Positions 18,784-25,432 of a stretch of 64,000 nt of DNA are shown here, piece by piece. Origin of the DNA: DATARR01 sp034666985 (GTDB lineage: Bacteria; Acidobacteriota; Thermoanaerobaculia; Multivoradales; UBA5704); NCBI GenBank assembly GCA_034666985.1, contig JAXDKS010000031.1, positions 102,773 through 166,772 on the forward strand, given 5' to 3'. Within the stretch, counting starts at the first letter, position 1. The number at the start of each line of letters is the position of its first letter. The translations under genes were made by a program, and so were the position numbers. The notes under the pieces were generated by a model. It had not been told where the DNA came from. It worked only from the letters and a program-made list of their open reading frames with translations, and searched no databases.

Positions 18784-18857
18784 TCACTCTCGGCCCAGGT
18801 ACCTGGTAATCTCCAGCGCTCCGTGGAGGCTTCTCGTGTCCATCTTATCTTGCCCAT
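18784..18857 (-). pseudogene. ParE/RelE-type toxin remnant (N-terminal 24 codons, frameshifted)
   Basis: Starting at an ATG that overlaps the end of the antitoxin gene, the minus strand reads MGKIRWTREAS and, after one frameshift, LHGALEITRYLGRE before a stop. Together these match the usual start of ParE/RelE toxins (IRWT.EA...L..I..YL). The rest of the toxin is absent. The overlap with the upstream antitoxin is the normal arrangement for such modules, which supports the reading despite its short length. Confidence 0.5.
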
Positions 18858-19042
18858 GAAGAGATTCTCTGGCCCATCTCTTCATGGCTGATCGTACGAT
18901 CATTCTGCGAATCCCCAAGGCCGCGCTCAATCATGCGAGCCAGAGCCAACTCCTGCAGGATCTCGTCGAAAGCGCTGTCGTCCGGCTGGCCGTGGACGAT
19001 CTTCAAGATTCGATCCTTGGCCGTCTCTCCGATGATCGCCAT
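18845..19042 (-). CDS. Small antitoxin-like protein (65 aa)
   Basis: A 65-aa acidic protein (ILKIVHGQPDDSAFDEILQE, then ALARMIERGLGDSQNDRTIS and HEEMGQRISSW) like the antitoxins that precede ParE/RelE toxins. AAGGGA on the minus strand lies 8 nt before the ATG. The downstream toxin is reduced to a fragment, so this is a solitary antitoxin in a decayed module. Confidence 0.7.
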   Translation of the reverse strand: MAIIGETAKDRILKIVHGQPDDSAFDEILQELALARMIERGLGDSQNDRTISHEEMGQRISSWAR

Positions 19043-19126
19043 GGCTGATTCCCTTCGCGATGCTCACATCCTCTCATCGACTCCGGACCAGAGTAGCGGC
19101 CCGCTCGGGGAGCGTCAAGGCGTGGT

Positions 19127-20347
19127 TCAGGCAGTCCCCGGCATCTCCCCCACATACGCCGCTCGTGGCCGGATCAGCTTCCCCACGGCGTACTGCTCGA
19201 TCGCGTGGCCGATCCAGCCGATGGTGCGGCCGAGGGCGAAGAGGGCGAGGGGAGTCCTTTCGGGAAGGTCCAGGGCGCGGGAGAGGGCCACCAGGCCGAG
19301 GTCGATCGTCGGATGCTCGCCGAGCAGCGCGCCGCCGAGGTCCGCGATGGCCCTGGCGCACTCGACCGCCGGCGAGGCCGGGGCGATCTCGGTCGCCATC
19401 TCCAGCAGGGCCGCCCCGCGCGGGTCGCCGTCCGGATAGAGCGGGTGGCCGAAGCAGGGGATCTCCTCCCCCCGGCGCAGGCGGTCCGCCAGCACCCCGC
19501 GCGCCCTCGCCGCCGTCCCTACCTCCTGGAACAGCGCCTCCACCCGCGCCGTATGCCCGCCGTGCCGCGCCCCCTTGAGCGCCGCGAGACCCGCCGACAC
19601 CACGTCCCATGGGGAGGCCGCGGCCGAGGCCACGCAGCGGGCCGTGAAGGCGGAGACGTTCAGCTCGTGGTCCGCCGCCAGGATCAGCGCCGCGCCGATG
19701 GCTCCCGCCGCCTCGGGACGGTCCGGCGCCCAGCTGTCCTGGAGGACCTCCGCGATCGAGGCCCCGGCTGTGGCCACGAACGGCGAGCCCGCCGCGGTCT
19801 CCGCCAGGAACCGGAGGATACGCGCTCCCGTGGCCGCCACCGCCGCCGGCCGCAGGTCGAGGGCCGCAAGATCTGCTGCTCCCGCCACCGGCAGGGCCGC
19901 CTGGCAGCGCTCGACGGCAGTCAGCTCCCGGGGGAGGCTCAGGGGAGGGATCCGCACCGGCTCGCCCGCGAACAGGCGGCCGGATTCGCCCGCGTCCCCC
20001 GTCCAGATCAGCGCCGCCACCTCCTCGACGGTGGCGCTATGCGCCAGCGCGACCGCGTCCCGTCCCCGGTAGTAGAGCCGCCCGTCCTGCACCAGGGTGA
20101 TGGCCGACTCCAGCACCGGCGCGCCCCAGGAGAGAGCCTTCGGCGCCGCCTTCTCCGGCTCGCGGCGAAGCTCCTTCTTCTCCTGGAGCCGGAGCACGTC
20201 CTCCCGCGGGTAGCGCCGGGCGCGGGGATCGCCGGGCACGGGCTCGGAGCGGAGCATCCCCCGGCTGGCGTAGGCGTAGAGGGTCGCGAGCGAGATCCCC
20301 AGCTCCGCGGCGGCCTCCAGGGCGGTGAGAAACCGGTCCTCCGTCAT
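19127..20347 (-). CDS. Citrate synthase-family protein with N-terminal HTH
   Basis: A 406-aa protein. Residues 1-55 form a MerR/excisionase-like HTH (FLTALEAAAELGISLATLYA, then RRYPREDVLRLQEKK). The rest is citrate synthase with the two active-site His (DHELNVSAFTAR and CFGHPLYPDGDPR) and the Asp in PTIDLGLVALSRAL. Such HTH-citrate synthase fusions are known in several phyla and may act as enzyme, regulator or both. It is divergent from a second citrate synthase, with 86 bp between the starts. The ATG at 20347 is chosen because the HTH begins there. Confidence 0.88.
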   Translation of the reverse strand: MTEDRFLTALEAAAELGISLATLYAYASRGMLRSEPVPGDPRARRYPREDVLRLQEKKELRREPEKAAPKALSWGAPVLESAITLVQDGRLYYRGRDAVALAHSATVEEVAALIWTGDAGESGRLFAGEPVRIPPLSLPRELTAVERCQAALPVAGAADLAALDLRPAAVAATGARILRFLAETAAGSPFVATAGASIAEVLQDSWAPDRPEAAGAIGAALILAADHELNVSAFTARCVASAAASPWDVVSAGLAALKGARHGGHTARVEALFQEVGTAARARGVLADRLRRGEEIPCFGHPLYPDGDPRGAALLEMATEIAPASPAVECARAIADLGGALLGEHPTIDLGLVALSRALDLPERTPLALFALGRTIGWIGHAIEQYAVGKLIRPRAAYVGEMPGTA

Positions 20348-20381
20348 GACCTCAGAGTCCCACACATTGATGGATGAATCA

Positions 20382-20413
20382 AGATTGACAATCTATCCAG
20401 TCGGGCTGAACAT
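20382..20413 (+). promoter_or_regulatory. Possible promoter/operator between the citrate synthase genes
   Basis: AGATTG-A-CAATCT (20382-20394) is a 13-nt dyad that contains TTGACA (20385-20390), a consensus -35. The matching -10 at 17 bp (GAACAT, 20408-20413) is weak. A second short dyad TTGAT/ATCAA (20367-20382) adjoins it. These would suit binding by the HTH of the minus-strand citrate synthase (inference). Confidence 0.35.
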
Positions 20414-20433
20414 GGGGAGGAAGGAGAGCGACG

Positions 20434-21585
20434 ATGAGCGACGTCAAGAATCAAGGACTGGAAGGGGTCGTGGCCGCCACGACCCGTTTGAGCAGCGTGG
20501 ACGGCGAGGCCGGCGAGCTGCTGATTGCCGGCTTTCCGGTAGAGGAGCTGGCGCCTCGCGCCACGTTCGAGGAGACCACCTGGCTGCTGTGGAACGGCAG
20601 CCTGCCCACGGCGGACGAGCTGGACGCGTTCCGGCGCCGCCTCGCCAGCCGGCGAACATTGCCAGCGGCGACGCTCGACCTGCTGCGGGCCGCAGCCCGG
20701 AGGCGGGTCCCAGCGATGGACGCCCTGCGCATGGCCGCGGGCACTCTCAGCCTGATCGAAGGTGCCGGGGACCCGCGGGAGGACGCCATCACGCTGGTGG
20801 CCGCCTTCCCCACGATCGTGGCCGCGTACTGGCGGCTGTTGAGAGGGGAGGAGCCGCTGGCACCCCGCGAGGATCTGGGGCATGCGGCGAGCTTCCTGTA
20901 TCTGTTGTCGGGCGAGGAGTCGTCGGCCGAGCGGGCGCGGGGGCTGGAGACGTATCTAAATACTGTCTCCGATCACGGCCTCAACGCCTCGACCTTCACG
21001 GCGCGGGTGATCGTCTCCACCCGCTCGGACCTGATCTCGGCCGTCACCGGCGCGGTGGGCGCCTTGAAGGGTCCCCTCCATGGCGGCGCGCCCGGTCCGG
21101 CCCTGGACATGGTCTTCGAGATCGGCACCCCGGAGCGGGCAGAGCCGGTGCTGCGGGAGAAGCTCGCCCGCGGCGAGCGGCTGATGGGCTTCGGCCACCG
21201 CGTCTACCGGGTGCGCGACCCGCGAGCGGACGTGCTGGCCGCGGCGGCGGAGCGCTTCTATCGCAATGGCGGCGACGAGGGATTGTATGAGCTGGCCCGG
21301 TCCGTCGAGGCCACGGCCCTGCGCCTGCTGCGGGAGAGCAAGCCGGACCGGCGGCTGGACACCAACGTGGAGTTCTACACCGCTCTCCTGCTCCACGGCC
21401 TCGGGTTGCCAACCGAGCTCTTCACCCCCATCTTCGCCGTTGGCCGTGTGGCCGGATGGACGGCCCACGCCCTGGAGCAGCTCGAAACAGGGCGGCTCAT
21501 CCGGCCGCAGTCGGAGTACGCAGGGGAGCGGGGGCGGCGGTGGGTGGTGGTGGAGGAGCGTGAAGCTGTGAACGCGTCGATCTGA
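20434..21585 (+). CDS. Citrate/2-methylcitrate synthase
   Basis: A 383-aa type II-like citrate synthase. Active-site His residues are in DHGLNASTFTARV and MGFGHRVYRVRDPRAD; the carboxylate site reads NVEFYTALLLHGLG, with Glu in the position often held by Asp, as in many short bacterial homologues. The arginine-containing C-terminus (LETGRLIRPQSEY) is normal. It condenses acetyl-CoA (or propionyl-CoA) with oxaloacetate. Which acyl-CoA cannot be told by eye. GGAGG plus GGAGAG stretches precede the ATG. Confidence 0.92.
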   Translation: MSDVKNQGLEGVVAATTRLSSVDGEAGELLIAGFPVEELAPRATFEETTWLLWNGSLPTADELDAFRRRLASRRTLPAATLDLLRAAARRRVPAMDALRMAAGTLSLIEGAGDPREDAITLVAAFPTIVAAYWRLLRGEEPLAPREDLGHAASFLYLLSGEESSAERARGLETYLNTVSDHGLNASTFTARVIVSTRSDLISAVTGAVGALKGPLHGGAPGPALDMVFEIGTPERAEPVLREKLARGERLMGFGHRVYRVRDPRADVLAAAAERFYRNGGDEGLYELARSVEATALRLLRESKPDRRLDTNVEFYTALLLHGLGLPTELFTPIFAVGRVAGWTAHALEQLETGRLIRPQSEYAGERGRRWVVVEEREAVNASI

Positions 21586-21653
21586 ACGCGTTCAAAAACT
21601 CTTGACAGCCTCCCCGAGAGGGATTAGCCTGAATTGAACGCGTTCAATTCAGG
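21569..21653 (+). promoter_or_regulatory. TetR promoter with 26-bp operator and two accessory TGAACGCG sites
   Basis: TTGACA (21602-21607) and TAGCCT (21625-21630) lie 17 bp apart. Overlapping the -10 is a perfect 26-bp palindrome (21628-21653), half-site CCTGAATTGAACG. A second perfect palindrome TGAACGCGTTCA is at 21583-21594, just upstream of the -35, and a third, imperfect TGAACGCGTCGA is at 21569-21580 inside the end of the citrate synthase gene. The arrangement implies cooperative autorepression by the TetR protein encoded 28 bp downstream. Confidence 0.85.
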
Positions 21654-21680
21654 CGCGATCCTTGGTCTGGGAGGGGATTC

Positions 21681-22412
21681 ATGGACGCAATCGCCGTCGC
21701 GGCTCCGGAGTCTCAGAAGAAGCGGCGCAAGGGGGAGGAGACCCGCGCCCAGATCCTGGAGACGGCCTTGGAGCTGTTCCGGGAGCGGGGGTATGAGGAG
21801 ACCACGATGCGGGCGATTGCCGAGTCCGCCGGGGTCTCGGTGGGCAACGCCTACTACTACTTCAAGTCGAAGGAGCACCTCATCCAGGCGTTCTATGCGC
21901 GCACCCACGAGGAGCACCTCGCCGCCTCGCGCGAAGTGCTGGACCGGGAGCGCGGCCTGCGCGAGCGCTTCCTGGGGGTGATGCGGGCCAAGCTCGACAC
22001 CATCGAGCCCTATCACCAGTTCAGCGGCGTGCTGTTCAAGACGGCCGCCGATCCGGCGAGCCCCCTCAACCCGTTCAGCGCCGAGTCGCTGCCCGTGCGC
22101 CAGCAGTCCACGGAGCTCTTCACCGAGGTGATCACCGGGGCGGACACCCGCTTGCCGGCCGAGTTGGTGGCGGCGCTGCCGAACCTCCTCTGGGTCTATC
22201 ACATGGGGATCGTGCTCTACTGGATCCATGACAGCTCGCCGGGGTGCGCCAAGAGCTACCGGCTGATGGAGCGCTCGGTGCGGCTCATCCTGCGGCTGAT
22301 TTCCCTCTTCCAGTTCCCGCTGTTGCGGCCGTTTCTGCGCGAGTTGCTGGTGCTGGTGACGGAGCTTCGCGGCGATGTGACACCGGCTCAGGCTGCTCCG
22401 GCCGTAGAATAG
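21681..22412 (+). CDS. TetR-family transcriptional regulator
   Basis: A 243-aa TetR regulator. The HTH is residues 15-60 (ILETALELFRERGYEETTMR, SAGVSVGNAYYYFKSKEHLI); the ligand domain (70-220) has the TetR_C-like FKTAADPASPLNPFSAES region. GAGGGG lies 8 nt before the ATG. The strong operator just upstream indicates autoregulation. The next gene starts 4 nt after the stop and so may be co-transcribed; the citrate synthase gene upstream carries an operator copy in its 3' end. The ligand is unknown. Confidence 0.93.
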   Translation: MDAIAVAAPESQKKRRKGEETRAQILETALELFRERGYEETTMRAIAESAGVSVGNAYYYFKSKEHLIQAFYARTHEEHLAASREVLDRERGLRERFLGVMRAKLDTIEPYHQFSGVLFKTAADPASPLNPFSAESLPVRQQSTELFTEVITGADTRLPAELVAALPNLLWVYHMGIVLYWIHDSSPGCAKSYRLMERSVRLILRLISLFQFPLLRPFLRELLVLVTELRGDVTPAQAAPAVE

Positions 22413-22416
22413 GCGG

Positions 22417-25281
22417 GTGACTCTCAAGCTCGCTCTTCTCGCACTCCTTGCCCTCCAAGCCCCGGCTCCTCCCGTGCCGGCACCGGCCATGGTGCCCATC
22501 GAGCTCTCGGTGCAAGCCCTCGACGCCAAGGGCGAGGTGCCCCGCACCCTCCAGGCTGGCGATCTCACGGTGATCGAGGACGACCAGCCCCACCCGGTGA
22601 CGGCGCTGTCGCCACTGCCGGGGCCGTGGCGGATCGTCATCTACGTGGACCGCATCCTCACCGGCTCGCGCACGCTGCGGACCGCGGCCGGCTCGCTGGC
22701 CGAGCGGGCGGCGGAGCTGGCGGCGCTGGGCCCGGTGGAGGTGATCGTGGCCGAGCCCATCCCCCGGGTGGCGCTGACCGCCACGCGGGACCCCCGCGCC
22801 ATCGACGAGGCCCTCTCCAAGCTCTGGCTGTCCGACGAGGGGCGGGACGACGTGCGCGTGCTGCGCCAGCGGTTCCGCGACCAGAAGCTGGGCGACGGGG
22901 AGGAGCTGGCGGACCACGCCGGCGAGGCCGTCGAGACCGAAGCGCGGCTGGTGCGCCGGCAGCAGGACGCCCTCGCCGAGTGGCTGGTGGCCCAGGCCCA
23001 GGAGGGAGGAGGCGGCCCCCGCGCCCTGCTGCTGGTGAGCGACGGCTTCGACGTCGATCCGGAGAAGTTCTATCGCCCGACGGAGACGCCAACCCCGGAG
23101 GGAGCGCTGGAGAAGCCCGCCCTGGAGGCGGCGCGGACGGCGGCGGCCCTGGGCTGGACGGCCCTGCCCATGCCCATGGGCGACTCCAGCCTGCCGGACT
23201 TGCGTCGGGTCCGCCCGAATCCAACCCCGAAGGTTCCCGTGGGCGGCACCATCCCCCTCGGCCGCAAGAAGCCGCCGGCGGCAGCCAAGGAGTCGCCCCA
23301 ACTTCCGGCCCTGCTGGCGCCCCAGCAGCCGCTCTCCTGGATGGCCGAGGCTACGGGCGGCGAGCTGATCCTCGATCCCGGGGGTCTCTCCACGGCCCTG
23401 GCGCACCTGCGCTCCCGTTTCTGGCTGCGCTACCAGGCGCCGCGGGAGGTGGATGGCCGCCCCCACGCCCTGGAGGTCCGCACCTCGCGCTCCGATCTCA
23501 CACTGCGGGCCCGCCGCTGGGACGTGGCCGGGATACCCGAGGCCGTGGCCGCCTCCCGCGCCGGCCGGCTCCTCGAAGGCGAGGAGGACGGCGTCGGCCT
23601 CGAAGTCTCCGCCCGTATCCAGCCGTCCGAGGGACGTCAGATGCTCGATCTGCGCATCGAATCCCCCGAGCCGCCTCCGGGTCCGCTGCGAGTGACGGTG
23701 GCCGGCCAGGCCGGCAAGGGCGCCGTCCACCACCTCCTCGCCACCGCCGACCTCGCCGGCCCGGAGCCCAACGTCTACCGGCTGCCAGTCTCTCTTCCTG
23801 ACGGAGCCGAGGCCGTGGCCGTGGTGGTCGAGCCGGTGGCGGGGGGAGCCTGGGGGGGTCAGGTGGTGAATCTGGGCGGTCCGCCGCCGGAGCCCGCCGC
23901 CCTCTCCGTGGGCCGCCCCGGCATCCGGCTGGTGGCGCCGGCCGGCAACGCGCTGACGGGCAAGGTCCGCCTGCGGGTGAACGGCGAGGGCCAGGGGATC
24001 GCCAAGGTCGAGCTTCGCCTCGGGGAGCGCATGGCCGCGAGTTGCGCGACGGTGCCCTGCGAGGCCGAGGTGGACCTCGGGCGCCGCGTCCGCACACAGA
24101 TCGTGCAGGGGATCGCCTTCGACGCCGCCGGCAAGGAGCTGGCGCGCGACGCCGTGCGCGTCAACGAGCCGGGTGAGGGCTTCGACGTCCGCATCGTGGA
24201 GCCCGCGGCCCGGCGGGGCGTGGGCGCCGTGGAGGTGGAGGCCGAAGTGCGCGCCCCCGCGGGCAAGCGTCTCCAGAAGCTGGAGTTCTTCTGGAACGAC
24301 GAGCTGGCGGGCACGGTCTACGGGCCGCCGTACCGCCACAAGGTGACGGTGCCGAAGGATCGGGCGGTGGGATATCTGCGGGTCTCCGCCCGGCTCGACG
24401 ACGGCTCCACGGCCGAGGACGCCATGGCCCTGAACGCCTCGGACCTGGGGGACCGCATCGACGTCCGCCTCATCCAGCTCGCCGTGGTGGTGACCGACGG
24501 CAACGGCAAGCCCGTCCCCGGTCTGCCCAAGGAGGCCTTCCGGGTGCGCCAGGACGGCGAGCCGCAGGAGATCTCGGCCTTCGAGAACGCCGGCGAGCTC
24601 CCCCTCACCGTGGCCCTCGCCATCGATACCTCGGCGAGCATGTTCCTCAAGCTCCCGGACGTGCGCCGGGCGGTCGCGGCCCTGCTCGACACCGGCCTCA
24701 CCGACCGCGACCGCGCCATGCTCATCGACTTCGACGACACCCCGAAGCTGATCCGGCCCGTGACCCGCGACCTCGCCTCGGTCTCCGCGGCCCTCTCGAC
24801 CCTCGCGCCCGACGGCGGCACCGCACTCTGGCAGGCCATCTCGTACTCCCTGGGTCAGCTCCGGGGGATCACCGGCCGCAAGGCCCTGGTGGTCTACTCG
24901 GACGGCATCGACGAGAGCGAGCGCTCCATCTATCCCGACTGCCTGCGCGCCGCCCGCGAGAGCGGCATCCCCATCTACCTGATCGTGGCCAACCCGCGGG
25001 CCGAGCGGGGGGAGGACGGCGGTTTCCTCAGCGAGCCCTCGTCTGCCAAGTTCAAGCGCCTGGCCGACGCCGGCGGCGGGCAGGTCTACTTCATCCAGCC
25101 CGAGCAGGACCTGACCGACGTCTACGCCCAGATCCTCTCCGAGCTGCGCAGCCAGTACACCGTGGCCTTCTACCCCAAGGACACCGCGCCCCCCGCGGCC
25201 TGGAGCAAGATCGAGGTGGAGGTGGCCGGGAGGAAAGGGCTGACGGCGCGGACGGTGAGCGGATTGCCGGGGCGGCGGTAG
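22417..25281 (+). CDS. Secreted VWFA-domain protein of the acidobacterial type
   Basis: A 954-aa protein with a Sec signal peptide (residues 1-17) and two VWFA-like modules. The first (about 25-340) lacks a clear MIDAS; the second (about 690-930) has the signature VVVTDGNGKPVPGLPKEAFR, then the MIDAS DTSAS at 737-741 and the Asp of YSDGIDESE. Between them lie two or three Ig-like/beta modules (VRLVAPAGNALTGKV..., VRIVEPAARRGVGAV...). Such VWFA-related proteins are abundant in Acidobacteriota; roles are mostly unknown and adhesive or matrix functions are assumed. GTG start; the site upstream is weak. It follows tetR by 4 nt. Confidence 0.88.
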   Translation: MTLKLALLALLALQAPAPPVPAPAMVPIELSVQALDAKGEVPRTLQAGDLTVIEDDQPHPVTALSPLPGPWRIVIYVDRILTGSRTLRTAAGSLAERAAELAALGPVEVIVAEPIPRVALTATRDPRAIDEALSKLWLSDEGRDDVRVLRQRFRDQKLGDGEELADHAGEAVETEARLVRRQQDALAEWLVAQAQEGGGGPRALLLVSDGFDVDPEKFYRPTETPTPEGALEKPALEAARTAAALGWTALPMPMGDSSLPDLRRVRPNPTPKVPVGGTIPLGRKKPPAAAKESPQLPALLAPQQPLSWMAEATGGELILDPGGLSTALAHLRSRFWLRYQAPREVDGRPHALEVRTSRSDLTLRARRWDVAGIPEAVAASRAGRLLEGEEDGVGLEVSARIQPSEGRQMLDLRIESPEPPPGPLRVTVAGQAGKGAVHHLLATADLAGPEPNVYRLPVSLPDGAEAVAVVVEPVAGGAWGGQVVNLGGPPPEPAALSVGRPGIRLVAPAGNALTGKVRLRVNGEGQGIAKVELRLGERMAASCATVPCEAEVDLGRRVRTQIVQGIAFDAAGKELARDAVRVNEPGEGFDVRIVEPAARRGVGAVEVEAEVRAPAGKRLQKLEFFWNDELAGTVYGPPYRHKVTVPKDRAVGYLRVSARLDDGSTAEDAMALNASDLGDRIDVRLIQLAVVVTDGNGKPVPGLPKEAFRVRQDGEPQEISAFENAGELPLTVALAIDTSASMFLKLPDVRRAVAALLDTGLTDRDRAMLIDFDDTPKLIRPVTRDLASVSAALSTLAPDGGTALWQAISYSLGQLRGITGRKALVVYSDGIDESERSIYPDCLRAARESGIPIYLIVANPRAERGEDGGFLSEPSSAKFKRLADAGGGQVYFIQPEQDLTDVYAQILSELRSQYTVAFYPKDTAPPAAWSKIEVEVAGRKGLTARTVSGLPGRR

Positions 25282-25432
25282 GACCCCTCATCACCTATAG
25301 ACGGACGGCCTGCTCTGGGCTTTCGCGGCGGAAATCCAGCCTTGCGTCCGTCCAATCCGCAGAGCGCCTGCTGGCAGGATCAGCGATCCCCAGGAGAGCC
25401 CCACACGCCGGCGTCGGCGAGAAGGAGGATCT

